From positions 62,001-126,000 of the forward strand of contig NZ_KB906402.1 of assembly GCF_000381345.1 (NCBI RefSeq): a stretch of 64,000 nucleotides of DNA, given 5' to 3'. This DNA comes from Deinococcus apachensis DSM 19763 (GTDB taxonomy: Bacteria; Deinococcota; Deinococci; Deinococcales; Deinococcaceae). The notes under the pieces are model-generated. The model was not told the DNA's origin. It ran no database searches and was given only the letters and a program-made list of their open reading frames with translations. A program made the translations under genes and the position numbers. Of the stretch, positions 26,053 to 36,509 are shown piece by piece (position 1 is the stretch's first letter; each line of letters opens with the position of its first letter).

Positions 26053-26718
26053 ATGGCCCTTTTCGGTGATCTCGAACACCACGCGCTCACCGACCTGGTG
26101 AGAGTCCTGCGAGCCCAGAGCGGCACCCTGTTCTTCCACGAGGCCTACCAGCGCCGCACGGTGGAGCTGACGCTGGCCCAGGGGCGACTGCGGGCGATGT
26201 ACCTGGACGGGTTTCCCATCCAGGAGCAGACCCAGGTTCGGGGCATTCTGTCCCAGCTTCAGGCCCAGGGCCGGGGTGCGTTCGAGTTCCAGCGGCGGGA
26301 CCCTTCGCAGGTACCCGGCCTCTATGACCTGCCGCTGGGTGAACTGCTTGAGGCGCCGAATGAAGCGGCCATCCCGGCGGATCAGCTGCCCCACCCCGAG
26401 ACCCGCTTTGTGCCCGCCCGCGCGGCGCAGGCCGTTCCCCCCTCGCTGGCGGCCGACTGGGCGCTGCTCCGGCCCCTCCTGACGTTCGGGGCGAGCGGCG
26501 CGGAACTCGCCCGGCGGGTGGGCCGCCCGGAGCGCGAGATCCTCGCGGTGCTGCACCGCCTGCGGGCCGCTGACCTCATCGCGCCGCAGCGGGCCGCCGC
26601 CCAGGCGCAGGCCGGGACCACCCCGGAGTCGGTTCCCGCCGCCCCGCCAGCCGCTCCCCTCGTTCAGCGTCTGCTGGGGGCCCTGCGCCGACTGTCGGGA
26701 AGGGCCGTGACCGCGTGA
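26053..26718 (+). CDS. DUF4388 domain protein
   Basis: A 221-aa cytoplasmic protein. The first 100 residues (MALFGDLEHHALTDLVRVLR, then SGTLFFHEA and RLRAMYLDG) match the DUF4388/PATAN-type fold found in bacterial signalling proteins. A middle helical region with a possible winged-helix-like segment (LLTFGASGAELARRVGRPE) and a Pro/Ala-rich tail follow. AAAGGAG lies 5 nt before the ATG at 26053. Its stop overlaps the GTG of the GTPase (GTGA), so the two are co-translated, which suggests it acts as a regulator or receptor for the GTPase. Confidence 0.8.
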   Translation: MALFGDLEHHALTDLVRVLRAQSGTLFFHEAYQRRTVELTLAQGRLRAMYLDGFPIQEQTQVRGILSQLQAQGRGAFEFQRRDPSQVPGLYDLPLGELLEAPNEAAIPADQLPHPETRFVPARAAQAVPPSLAADWALLRPLLTFGASGAELARRVGRPEREILAVLHRLRAADLIAPQRAAAQAQAGTTPESVPAAPPAAPLVQRLLGALRRLSGRAVTA

Positions 26719-27248
26719 TCCTGCCCCACGCCCCCCTGAAACTCGTCGTCTCCGGTCCCGTCGGGGCGGGCAAGACCACCTTCGTCCAGACCCTCTCCCA
26801 GACCCCCGTGGTTGCCACCGAGACCGAGGCCAGCGAGGACATCGGCAAGGCGAACACCACCGTCGCCTTCGATTTCGGCACCCTGCATCTGGACGGCCAG
26901 GAGCTGCACCTGTACGGCACCCCCGGGCAGGACCGCTTCTCCTTCATGTGGGAGGTGCTGTGCGAGGGCGCGCTGGGCCTGGTGCTGCTCGTCGCCGGGG
27001 ACTGCCCGCAGGACTTTGGGCACGCCCGCACCATCCTCGACTTCATTACCAGCCGCATCCCGGTGCCCTTTCTCGTGGGGGTCACCCGCCAGGACCAGCC
27101 GCGCGTGTGGCACCCCGGCGACGTCGCCCTGTACTTCGGCCTCCCGCAGGAGCAGGTATGCGGCCTGAACGCCACCGACCCGCAGGAAGCCCGGACTCTC
27201 CTCGCCCACCTGCTGGAACAGACCCTCGCCTCCCGCCCGCTCGCCTGA
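26715..27248 (+). CDS. Ras-like small GTPase, MglA/CvnD type
   Basis: A 177-aa P-loop GTPase. G1 is GPVGAGKTTF (residues about 13-22), the G3 region is LYGTPGQDRFSF and the G4 position reads VGVTRQDQ in place of the canonical NKxD. This pattern is seen in the MglA/CvnD and other roadblock-partnered families. The GTG start overlaps the DUF4388 stop by 4 nt. The roadblock gene directly downstream is the expected activating partner (MglB-like). In myxobacteria and Thermus such pairs set polarity and motility; in Deinococcus the output is not known, so the function here is inference. Confidence 0.88.
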   Translation: MILPHAPLKLVVSGPVGAGKTTFVQTLSQTPVVATETEASEDIGKANTTVAFDFGTLHLDGQELHLYGTPGQDRFSFMWEVLCEGALGLVLLVAGDCPQDFGHARTILDFITSRIPVPFLVGVTRQDQPRVWHPGDVALYFGLPQEQVCGLNATDPQEARTLLAHLLEQTLASRPLA

Positions 27249-27272
27249 CGAGCGACCCCGAAAGGACCAGAC

Positions 27273-27650
27273 ATGACCGCGACCCTCAGCAAGCAGGACC
27301 TGCTCAACGCCACCCTCTCGACCCTGCGCGCCTCCATGCCCGAGCTGCGCGGCGCCCTCGTCGCCACCGTGGACGGCCTGCCCATCGCCCAGGCTATGGG
27401 GGACGGCACCGACGCCAACCGCGTCGCCGCGATGGCCGCCACCGCCCTGGGCCTGGGCAAGCGCATCAACGACACCCTGGGCTCGGGCCAGCTCACCGAC
27501 ATGAGCGTGGGCGGGGCCCAGGGCCAGGTGTACATCTACGCCGCCGGGCACAAGGGCGTACTCGCCGTCGTGGCGCCCACCGGCACCAACCTGGGCCTGC
27601 TGCACATGGAAGCCCGCGACGCCGCCCAGAGCGTCGCTGGCATCCTCTAA
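27273..27650 (+). CDS. Roadblock/LC7 protein (MglB-like)
   Basis: A 125-aa single-domain protein with the roadblock signature MPELRGALVATVDGLPIAQAM followed by the long helix (DANRVAAMAATALGLGKRI) and GVLAVVAPTGTNLGLLHMEA. AAAGGA precedes the ATG. Roadblock proteins dimerise and bind the partner GTPase encoded just upstream, often as a GTPase-activating protein. The gene is in an operon of four with short gaps (24 and 88 bp). Confidence 0.92.
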   Translation: MTATLSKQDLLNATLSTLRASMPELRGALVATVDGLPIAQAMGDGTDANRVAAMAATALGLGKRINDTLGSGQLTDMSVGGAQGQVYIYAAGHKGVLAVVAPTGTNLGLLHMEARDAAQSVAGIL

Positions 27651-27738
27651 GGGCCAGTTCTCCCCCGAGGCCCCGATGGCCCCCCAGCCCAGCGTCCTGT
27701 CCCAGCTTCTTTCGACCCTTTATCCCAGGAGATCTTCC

Positions 27739-28218
27739 ATGACGGCCACTGCCACCCAATCGCTGCGCCCCCACCTCGGGGACTTCAACTCCGTCGTCTG
27801 CTTCAAGGCCGTGATCGTCGGCGTCGAGGATACCCTCGGCCCGGACGGCGCCGCCGTGGTCTTCACCCGCGCCGGAAAGGTGCGCGGCCGCGCCCTTGTC
27901 GGCGAACTCGGCCTGTCCGGGAGCAATGTGCCGGTGGAGCAGATCGCGGGCCTGCTGGACGCCGCCATCGGCCGGAACGGCACCTGCCTCGCGGCTGTCA
28001 CCCGGTCCTACCGGGACGGCGAGACCATCGTGATCGAGACCCAGGACACCGTGTGCTCGGCGGGCGAGCCGCTGGGCAGCGACCGCAAATGCACCTTCAC
28101 CCTGGGCGCGGTCTGGGGCGCGCTGGAGGCCATCACCGGCGAGCTGTACCTCGGCGAGCATACCGAGAGCGTCCTGCGGGGCGGCACCAGCGACAAGTTC
28201 GTCTTCAGCCCCCTCTGA
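27739..28218 (+). CDS. V4R-like ligand-binding protein of the GTPase module
   Basis: A 159-aa protein. It opens with LGDFNSVVCFKAVIVGVEDTL, and the C-terminal half has VCSAGEPLGSDRKCTFTLG and WGALEAITGELYLGE. This arrangement, with conserved Cys in a CxxG-like block and a following helix, resembles V4R (4-vinyl reductase/hydrocarbon-binding) domains, though I hold this as moderate. AGGAGA lies before the ATG at 27739; an upstream in-frame ATG at 27676 lacks a site. As the last gene of the operon it could be the input sensor. Confidence 0.75.
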   Translation: MTATATQSLRPHLGDFNSVVCFKAVIVGVEDTLGPDGAAVVFTRAGKVRGRALVGELGLSGSNVPVEQIAGLLDAAIGRNGTCLAAVTRSYRDGETIVIETQDTVCSAGEPLGSDRKCTFTLGAVWGALEAITGELYLGEHTESVLRGGTSDKFVFSPL

Positions 28219-28230
28219 GCCTTCCCCCTG

Positions 28231-28262
28231 GGCGCCCCCACCGCTCGGGAGGGGGCGCCTTT
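28231..28262 (+). terminator. Rho-independent terminator of the GTPase operon
   Basis: GGCGCCCCC pairs with GGGGGCGCC around an 11-nt loop, followed by TTT, 12 bp after the last stop. Confidence 0.75.
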
Positions 28263-28305
28263 GCCACGGCCCGCAGGACGCCCGGCCGCACCGTGGTTTC
28301 TCCCC

Positions 28306-29343
28306 TCACGCCCCCGCGAACAGCGACGCTTGCCGCCTCTCCCACAGCCCCAGCGCCTTGTGGTCCAGCCGCGAGAGGGCGGCATCCGCCACGTGGGAGC
28401 GGGGTGGACCGCCCGTGCCGCTGTACACGGTGAGCGTGACGTGGCGGTGAGTCATCGTGTGGGTGGCGGTGCCGAGTTCACCGGTCACGCCCGCGCCCAG
28501 ACGTTCGGCTAGCCGGGCCAGAGTCTCCCCGGGAGTCTCCCCGTCGCGGATGATCTCGGTGGGCAGTCCCATCAGGCCTCCCAGCAGGTTGCCCTCGCGG
28601 CGTTCGAGGACGGCCTCGTGGGCGTCGCCGAGCAGCAGGGCGACGGCCCGGATTTCGCGCACCGCCGCCCGCACCTTGGGGGCGGGAAAGGCCGCCGGAT
28701 GACCGGAGGCGAAGGCGGCGCACCACGCCCGCACCGGACACTCGCCGCACTTCGGAGCCCTGGGGGTGCAGATCGTCGCCCCGAGGTCCATCACCGCCTC
28801 GTTGAGGGCGCCGGGCCGGGCGGGGTCGAGCAGGGCGTCGGCCCTGGCCTGGACCCAGGCCTCCGCCGGATGCCGCTCCCCGTGCAGCCGCGCCAGCACC
28901 CGCCGCACATTCCCGTCGTTCACCGCCCGGGCCTCCCCAAAGGCGAGGCTCGCCACTGCCGCCGCCGTGTAGGGTCCGACTCCGGGCAGCGCCCGCCAGT
29001 CGTCGTAGGTCGTGGGCATCCCCTCCCGCACGATCACGTCCGCCGCCCGGTGCAGGTTGCGGGCCCGCGCGTAGTAGCCGCAGCCCTCCCAGGCCTTCAA
29101 CACGGCCTCGATGGGGGCCTCCGCCAGCGCCTGCACGGTGGGAAAGGCCGCCAGAAAACGCTCGAAGTACACCCGCCCGCGCGCCACCTGCGTCTGCTGG
29201 AGCAGCACCTCCGACACCCACACCCGGTACGGGTCGCGCCTGCCCTCCGGCCCCACCCGCCACGGCAAGGGGCGCCCGGCCCGGTCAAACCACGAGAGCA
29301 GCGCCCCGCGCACGGCGGGCAGGTCGGCGGGGGAGAGGGGCAC
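28306..29343 (-). CDS. mutY: A/G-specific adenine glycosylase
   Basis: A 345-aa base-excision repair enzyme that removes adenine opposite 8-oxoguanine. The HhH-GPD core is complete: SEVLLQQTQV with the catalytic Glu, YYARARNLH, ALPGVGPYTAAAVAS (helix-hairpin-helix) and NDGNVRRVLAR with the catalytic Asp. The iron-sulphur cluster motif CTPRAPKCGECPVRAWC follows. The C-terminal NUDIX-like recognition domain is shortened but has the expected THTMTHRHVTL. The GTG at 29343 is preferred to the ATG at 29466: it begins the conserved region and has a leaderless -10 box. Confidence 0.93.
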   Translation of the reverse strand: MPLSPADLPAVRGALLSWFDRAGRPLPWRVGPEGRRDPYRVWVSEVLLQQTQVARGRVYFERFLAAFPTVQALAEAPIEAVLKAWEGCGYYARARNLHRAADVIVREGMPTTYDDWRALPGVGPYTAAAVASLAFGEARAVNDGNVRRVLARLHGERHPAEAWVQARADALLDPARPGALNEAVMDLGATICTPRAPKCGECPVRAWCAAFASGHPAAFPAPKVRAAVREIRAVALLLGDAHEAVLERREGNLLGGLMGLPTEIIRDGETPGETLARLAERLGAGVTGELGTATHTMTHRHVTLTVYSGTGGPPRSHVADAALSRLDHKALGLWERRQASLFAGA

Positions 29344-29350
29344 GCGGGGC

Positions 29351-29356
29351 AGTCTA
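29351..29356 (-). promoter_or_regulatory. -10 box TAGACT, leaderless layout, mutY
   Basis: TAGACT lies 7 nt before the GTG of mutY on the minus strand, with no ribosome-binding site. Confidence 0.5.
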
Positions 29357-29602
29357 GAGGGCCGCGGAGGAGGGGAAGGCAATTTCTCCGCCAATGATGA
29401 GGTTGAACCGGGGGGGCTGGTGAAACCTCCTCTGGTGGATGGGAGATGCACGGAAACGATGTCCAATCCAGCAAAAAATTCCCTCCCCTTGAACGTTCGA
29501 TGCGCACTACAAAATTAGGCCAAAGGACCATTTCAAGCCACGCCGGAAGTTCAAGGTGGGGACCGCTGACCCCTCCCCGCATTTGTCCCCGCCGCCGCCC
29601 GC

Positions 29603-29608
29603 TAGCCT
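29603..29608 (+). promoter_or_regulatory. -10 box TAGCCT, leaderless layout, cobA-hemD
   Basis: TAGCCT lies 6 nt before the ATG at 29615. Confidence 0.45.
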
Positions 29609-29614
29609 GAGGCC

Positions 29615-31150
<1,536 letters not shown>

Positions 31151-31240
31151 GTCGCGCTCGGGCGGGCAGAGGCCCTCGCCGGGGTGGGGGAGAGGGGCCC
31201 CTGCGAGGCGGGGGGGTGAGGTTTTCCCCGGCCCAGCGCT

Positions 31241-32944
31241 TTAGGCTCCCGGCTCCGAGAGTTCGGCGATCACCCCCAGGAGCGCGGCGTGGACGAAGGT
31301 CTGCGGGAAGTTCCCCAGCAGTTCGCCCGAGGCGGGGTCGGCCTCCTCGGCGATCAGGCCCAGGTCGCCAGCGTACCCCAGCACGGTCTCCAGGATGCGG
31401 CGGGCGCGGGCCGGGTCAAGGGCCGTCCAGTACAGCGCCACCCACAGCGTTCCGGCCAGAAAGGCGCCCTCGCCGGTCCCCCGCTCCCGCAGGGCGCGCC
31501 AGTACAGCCCCTCCCGGCACCAGTCGCGCTCCAGCACCCGCAGGGTCGCCCGCATCTCCGGCGCGTCGGGCGCGCAGTAGCCCCAGGTGGGATACAGGGC
31601 CGCCACCACGTCCACGGTCTCCTCGCCCGCGACCGCCGCAAAGGCGCCCTCGCTCGTCAGGCCGTGGGCCGAGACCCAGGCGCGGATGTCCCCGGCGACG
31701 GCCCGCCAGCGCTCCCCGGTCGCCGGGTCCGGGTGGAGGCCCGCGAGGCGCTCTAGGCCCACCGCGCCCAGCACCTTGCTCGACAGGTAGGGCCGCACTT
31801 CCTCCTCCTCCCAGATGCCGTTGTCGGGGTCGGCCCAGTGGTCGCACAGGTACTCGGCGGCGGCGCCCAGCATGGGCCAGTGTTCCTCCAACTCGGTCTG
31901 GCGGTAGAGTGCCGCGCTCGCCAGCAGGATGTTGCCGTACACGTCGAGCTGCACCTGCGAGGCGGCGGCATTGCCGGTCCTCACCGGGCGGCTCCCCCGG
32001 TAGCCCGCGAGCGGCAACTCCTCCACACTCGGCGCGTCCTTCCCGCTCACTGTCGCCAGCGGGGGCAGCGGACGCCCCAGGTCCCGGCCTGAGGCCGAGC
32101 GGCATACGAAATCGAGAAAGCCCCGCCCGAGCGTGCCGTTGTGGCCGGGGCTGAGCCGCGACAGCGCCCGCACGATCATCCCCGAGTCGCGGAACCAGAC
32201 GTAGCGGTAGTCGTAGTTGCGCCCCGCGCCGACCACCTCCGGCAGCGAGGTCGTCGCCGCGCTGATTACGCTGCCCGTCTCCTCGAAGGTCAGGAGCCGC
32301 AGGGCGCGCAGCGAGCCGCGCACGGCCTCCGGGTAGGGGCCGCTGTAGACCGTCTCGGCCGCCACCCCCCGCCACCCGGTCAGGGTCGCCTCCAGCCACG
32401 TCTCCGGGTTCGCTTCCCCGCAGGGGCGGTCCCCCAGCAGCGCCCAGCCCGACTCCCCCGGCGGAATGCTCAGCCGTACCGCGCCGCCCTCGACCTGCGG
32501 GGGGTGGGAGGCGCTGAGCCAGCAGTCCCCGTCGATCCGCACCGCGTCCCCGTCCTGTTCCAGCAGGGGGGGGCACTGGGCGTAGTCGGGAGCGGGCGTG
32601 AGAACCAGGGTGGCGCCCACGCCCCGCACCAGGCGGCACACTCCGCGCGGCAGCCCCGGCCCGTAGGGCATGAAGTCCACCAGCGTGACCTCCCCGTCCG
32701 GCGTGTCCAGGTGCGTCTCCAGCACGCCGCTGTCCCCCAGATAGGCGCGGCGCGACGGCGTGAACTCTCCCTCCACCCGCCACTCGCCGCCCCGCTCCGG
32801 GTCGAGCAACCCCGCCAGCAGCGAGGGCGCGTCGAAGCGGCCCGGGCAGTACCACACCACGCTGCCCGACCGGGTCACGAGCGCGGCGGTGCGGCGATCC
32901 CCGATAAGGCCGAGGTCGCCGATATTGGAAGGCTGCTGGGTCAT
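31241..32944 (-). CDS. GH15 glucoamylase-like glycoside hydrolase
   Basis: A 567-aa cytoplasmic enzyme of the GH15 family (glucoamylase/dextranase/trehalase type). An N-terminal beta-sandwich begins [17 protein letters not shown] with [13 protein letters not shown]. The (alpha/alpha)6 barrel has [16 protein letters not shown], the general-acid Glu in DNGIWEEEE and the general-base Glu in [17 protein letters not shown]. It probably releases glucose from alpha-glucans or trehalose; the precise substrate cannot be assigned. The ATG at 32944 opens the conserved part and has a leaderless -10 box, so the 60-codon upstream extension is rejected. Confidence 0.9.
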   Translation of the reverse strand: MTQQPSNIGDLGLIGDRRTAALVTRSGSVVWYCPGRFDAPSLLAGLLDPERGGEWRVEGEFTPSRRAYLGDSGVLETHLDTPDGEVTLVDFMPYGPGLPRGVCRLVRGVGATLVLTPAPDYAQCPPLLEQDGDAVRIDGDCWLSASHPPQVEGGAVRLSIPPGESGWALLGDRPCGEANPETWLEATLTGWRGVAAETVYSGPYPEAVRGSLRALRLLTFEETGSVISAATTSLPEVVGAGRNYDYRYVWFRDSGMIVRALSRLSPGHNGTLGRGFLDFVCRSASGRDLGRPLPPLATVSGKDAPSVEELPLAGYRGSRPVRTGNAAASQVQLDVYGNILLASAALYRQTELEEHWPMLGAAAEYLCDHWADPDNGIWEEEEVRPYLSSKVLGAVGLERLAGLHPDPATGERWRAVAGDIRAWVSAHGLTSEGAFAAVAGEETVDVVAALYPTWGYCAPDAPEMRATLRVLERDWCREGLYWRALRERGTGEGAFLAGTLWVALYWTALDPARARRILETVLGYAGDLGLIAEEADPASGELLGNFPQTFVHAALLGVIAELSEPGA

Positions 32945-32950
32945 GACCAC

Positions 32951-32956
32951 AGGGTA
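32951..32956 (-). promoter_or_regulatory. -10 box TACCCT, leaderless layout, GH15 gene
   Basis: TACCCT lies 6 nt before the ATG at 32944 on the minus strand. Confidence 0.45.
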
Positions 32957-33143
32957 GGGAGGCTCCGGGCGGCCCCGCCCTTTCGTCAATCTCCTCCCCA
33001 AATTCCATGAGAGTCTTTTCATAGCAGGTGGCCGGGGGAGGGTTCCGGCGGCCGGTGAACCCATGCCCTTTCCCCCGTCCGGGTAGGTTCCGCCCGAGCC
33101 ATGGCCGGTCATGCTCACTTCCATACCGCTGAGAATTAAGCGT

Positions 33144-33155
33144 TGATAAGTATCA
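33144..33155. promoter_or_regulatory. Short inverted repeat upstream of the UvrA-like gene
   Basis: TGATA-AG-TATCA sits in an AT-richer patch about 190 nt before the UvrA-like start. It is a possible operator; 5-bp arms are weak evidence. Confidence 0.25.
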
Positions 33156-33341
33156 CACGCGGGGTCTTCTCAAATATTCCACAGGAATGATGAGTGAGCC
33201 GGAGCGGGCGCGCCCTTTGGCGAAGGAGTCCCACATGCCAGACCCCGATGCAACCCAGCCAGGAGAGAGCCGGGCCAAGTCCTGCCCCCTCTTTCCTGGC
33301 CCGCCACCCCTCCTCACCCTGACCTTGCAGGAGTCAATCCC

Positions 33342-35564
33342 ATGATCCGTTCCCACATCGAGATTCGCGGGGCACGCGAGAACAACCTCAAGAACGTGAC
33401 CCTGCGCGTCCCCAAGCACCGGCTCACGGTCTTTACCGGGGTGTCCGGTTCCGGCAAGTCGTCCCTGGTGTTCGACACCATCGCCGCCGAGGCGCAGCGG
33501 CAACTGAACGAGACCTTCACTGCCTTCGTGCAGGGCTTCATGCCGCATTACGGCCAGCCGGACGTGGACGCCATCGAGCATCTCAACGCGCCGATCATCA
33601 TCGACCAGAAGCGCGTGGGGGGCGGAGCGCGCTCCACCGTGGGCACGTACACGGATATCGCGGCGGTGCTGCGGCTGCTCTTCTCGCGGGCCGGTCAACC
33701 CCATCTGGGCCCGGCTTATCTCTTCTCCTTCAACACCCCCCAGGGCATGTGCCTGGAGTGCGAGGGCCTCGGCGTGGCGGTGGGGCTCGACTTGGAGAAA
33801 TTCCTGGACCGGAGCAAATCGCTGAATGGGGGCGCGCTCCTGCACCCGGACTTCAGGCCGGGCAAGTGGCTGTGGAAGACCTACGCCCAGTCCGGCTTTT
33901 TCGATGTCGACAAGCCGCTGGAGCGGTACAGCGACGAGGAGATGCGGCTCCTGCTGCACGGGGCGGGCGGGCGCAAGGTCGCGTTCGCCGACTTCAACCT
34001 GACGTACCTGGGGCTGGTGGAGCGCTTTACCAAAAAGGACACGGCGGCCATGTCTGACCGTCACCGGGCCGTCTTCGAGCAGTTCACCACCACCCAGGCC
34101 TGTCCCGTCTGTCATGGGGCGCGCCTGAACCCGGAGGCCCTGCACTGCCGGATTCAGGGCAGGAACATCGCCGAACTCTCTGACCTGGAGGTCACGCGGC
34201 TGATCGGGTTCCTGAACGAACTGCCGGAAAACGACACCCGCCGCGTTGTGGACAGCCTGGTCGAGCGCCTGACGCACATGGTGGACATCGGCCTGGGCTA
34301 CCTCAGCCTGAGCCGGGGGACCGCCACGCTCTCCGGCGGCGAGTCCCAGCGCCTAAAGATGATTCGCCACCTGGGAAATAACCTCACCGACATGCTGTAC
34401 ATCCTCGACGAGCCGAGCGTGGGCCTGCACGCCCGCGACGTCGCCCGGCTGAACGGCCTGCTGCGAAAACTGCGGGACAAGGGGAATACGGTCCTGGTCG
34501 TCGAGCATGACCCGGATGTGATCCGGATTGCCGACCACATCGTGGACATGGGGCCGGGCGCGGGCACGCACGGCGGCGAGGTCGTCTTCGAGGGTGACTA
34601 CGAGGGGTTGCGTCAGGCGGACACACTCACGGGACGGCACCTCAGCCAGCACCTGCCCGTCAAGCCGGAGGTCCGCCCCCCGACCGGCTGGATGACCGTG
34701 GAGCAGGCCCGCCTCCACAACCTCAAGGACGTGACCGTGCGGATTCCCACCGGGGTCCTCACTGTCGTGACGGGCGTGGCCGGGTCGGGGAAAAGCACCC
34801 TGATCAACGACATCTTCGTGGCGCAGCATCCGGGCGCCGTGGTCATCGACCAGTCGCGGGTGGGCGCGAACAGCCGCTCCGCGCCCGCCACGTACACCGG
34901 CATCATGGACGAGATTCGTAAGGTTTTTGCCCGGGCCAGTGGCATGAACGCCTCGCTCTTCAGCTTCAACTCCGAGGGCAGTTGCCCGAATTGCAACGGC
35001 TTGGGCGTGCTGTACACCGACCTGGCCTTCATGGAGGGCATCTCCACGCCCTGCGAGGTCTGCGAGGGCAGGCGCTACAAACCCGGGGTGCTGGCCCACA
35101 CCCTGCGCGGCCGGAGCATCAGCGACGTGCTGAACATGACCGTGGAGGACGCCCTGGCCTTCTTCAGTGAGAAAAAGATCAGGGCCGTTCTGCAGGCCAT
35201 GAGCGACGTGGGGCTGGGCTACCTGACCCTCGGGCAGCCGCTCGGCACCCTCTCCGGCGGGGAGGGGCAGCGGCTGAAACTCGCCACGGAACTGCACAAG
35301 CAGGGCAGCGTGTACGTGATGGACGAGCCCACCACCGGGCTGCACCTCTCGGACATCGGTCTGCTGATGGGAATCATCGGCCGTTTGGTGGACGCCGGAA
35401 ACAGCGTGATTCTGATCGAACACCACCTGGACGTCATCCGCCAGGCCGACTGGGTCATCGACCTTGGTCCTGAAGGCGGCAGTGCCGGGGGAGAAGTTCT
35501 GTTTACCGGCCCGCCCAGCGAACTGGTCAGTGAATCGCGTTCAGTCACCGGGCAATACCTGTAG
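33342..35564 (+). CDS. Short UvrA-like ABC ATPase (UvrA paralogue, DrrC-like class)
   Basis: A 740-aa protein with both UvrA ATPase halves: Walker A GVSGSGKSSL and GVAGSGKSTL, signatures LSGGESQRLK and LSGGEGQRLK, and zinc-finger pairs CLECEGLG/CPVCHGARL and CPNCNGLG/CEVCEGRRY. At 740 aa it is about 200 residues shorter than housekeeping UvrA, as in the paralogues lacking the UvrB-binding and insertion domains (DrrC-like, linked to resistance to DNA-intercalating drugs). A repair or drug-tolerance role is therefore inferred rather than canonical excision. GGAG lies upstream of the ATG. There are no partner genes. Confidence 0.88.
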   Translation: MIRSHIEIRGARENNLKNVTLRVPKHRLTVFTGVSGSGKSSLVFDTIAAEAQRQLNETFTAFVQGFMPHYGQPDVDAIEHLNAPIIIDQKRVGGGARSTVGTYTDIAAVLRLLFSRAGQPHLGPAYLFSFNTPQGMCLECEGLGVAVGLDLEKFLDRSKSLNGGALLHPDFRPGKWLWKTYAQSGFFDVDKPLERYSDEEMRLLLHGAGGRKVAFADFNLTYLGLVERFTKKDTAAMSDRHRAVFEQFTTTQACPVCHGARLNPEALHCRIQGRNIAELSDLEVTRLIGFLNELPENDTRRVVDSLVERLTHMVDIGLGYLSLSRGTATLSGGESQRLKMIRHLGNNLTDMLYILDEPSVGLHARDVARLNGLLRKLRDKGNTVLVVEHDPDVIRIADHIVDMGPGAGTHGGEVVFEGDYEGLRQADTLTGRHLSQHLPVKPEVRPPTGWMTVEQARLHNLKDVTVRIPTGVLTVVTGVAGSGKSTLINDIFVAQHPGAVVIDQSRVGANSRSAPATYTGIMDEIRKVFARASGMNASLFSFNSEGSCPNCNGLGVLYTDLAFMEGISTPCEVCEGRRYKPGVLAHTLRGRSISDVLNMTVEDALAFFSEKKIRAVLQAMSDVGLGYLTLGQPLGTLSGGEGQRLKLATELHKQGSVYVMDEPTTGLHLSDIGLLMGIIGRLVDAGNSVILIEHHLDVIRQADWVIDLGPEGGSAGGEVLFTGPPSELVSESRSVTGQYL

Positions 35565-35606
35565 TTCCTCAGAACCTGACAGCTTGAGGGAGCAGGCAAG
35601 ACGAAG

Positions 35607-35634
35607 GGTGGCTGGTGGGGCGGTACCAGCCACC
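35607..35634 (+). terminator. Hairpin after the UvrA-like gene
   Basis: GGTGGCTGGT pairs perfectly with ACCAGCCACC around an 8-nt loop, 43 bp after the stop; no T-run follows. Confidence 0.5.
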
Positions 35635-35639
35635 GTGCC

Positions 35640-36430
35640 GCGCGGCTTGATACGTCCGCCACCCATCGAAAGAAAGGCAATAATTAATACAAGACGAAGC
35701 ACCAGCCTCCTTCCCTCACGGAAATTTACCTGCCCCCTTTTTTTTCGCCCGCGCTTCTGCATCCTGCCTCTGGCTTTACGACAGCCAATTGGTGGCCCAA
35801 GCTCCCTGCGCGGTGAGCCGCTCCTTCCCCCATAGGGCCGTCCTGTCTGCTCTGGCCTTGGCTAATGCTGCTTCTGTTTTAGGGAAATTCCTTTCCTGCT
35901 GGAGCAGTATTGGCTGGGTGGCTTCGTTTCCGGATTGAAGGTGAGAGTTCGTCGATAGAGCCGCCTCCGCACCTGTGGCGTTCGTCAGTGTCTGGATTCG
36001 AGCGAGTGTGAAGCCCGGTTCTGGGAGCTGGCCTCCTAACTTGTTGCGTTGAGGACGTTAGATGTGGAATTAGGGGGAGTACAGATGAGTGGTCTGCGTC
36101 ACTTGTTCTACATTGGCTCTGCGGGTTGTAGTTTCTCCTGCATCTGGGGAGCAGTTAGAAGGTCAGGGCTGAGGTGTTGTTTTCCCTCTTATGCATCAAG
36201 ACTGGAAAAGGAAGTCGAGCCTACCCCTGGGCGTAGGCCGACCCGGCGATTCCGCGGGGCTTTGATGCTTGTGCATTGGCTGGGCTTTGGCTCTAACGTG
36301 CCCGCTGTTTTTCGGGGTTGTGAAGTAAGTTGCTTCCTGGATTGCTTTGACGGTGTCCTTTGGTTGTTCTTTTTGGGGTACTTTCCTATACTTGTATTAA
36401 TTTTTTGGAAGCGGCGAGAGGCTTCCCACT
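35640..36430. other. AT-rich island without a confident gene
   Basis: About 800 bp whose composition is near 50 % G+C (29 of 60 bases at 36061-36120) against about 70 % around it. An open frame 36085-36498 plus (137 aa) has AGGGGGAG before its ATG and a hydrophobic C-terminal stretch (LWLFFLGYFPILVLIFW). Its codon use (TTT, TGT, AGT, TTA, ATA) is unlike every neighbour and I recognise no family. It could be a recently acquired or decayed remnant. The right end contains a good sigma-70 promoter. Confidence 0.5.
36364..36392 (+). promoter_or_regulatory. Sigma-70 promoter upstream of the LysM/C39-like gene
   Basis: TTGTTC-N17-TATACT, with near-consensus hexamers and ideal spacing, about 115 nt before the ATG at 36510. 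Confidence 0.55.
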
Positions 36431-36495
36431 GGGCAGCAGCCTGGGGTAGACGACCTTCAGACGTACCAGACTGGTGCCCGGCCCCCGCGCCGTCG

Positions 36496-36501
36496 TAAGG
36501 T
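36496..36501 (+). promoter_or_regulatory. -10 box TAAGGT, possible leaderless start
   Basis: TAAGGT lies 8 nt before the ATG at 36510. It is an alternative to the upstream TTGTTC/TATACT promoter. Confidence 0.35.
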
Positions 36502-36509
36502 GGGCACGC

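Noticed and set aside
31416..33008. 530-codon minus-strand frame within the GH15 region
   Set aside because: It is an alternative frame of the GH15 gene; its Gly/Arg-rich composition shows no domain.
35541..35762. Minus-strand 73-aa frame with a hydrophobic segment
   Set aside because: It overlaps the UvrA-like gene end and its terminator hairpin, with no ribosome-binding site or family resemblance.
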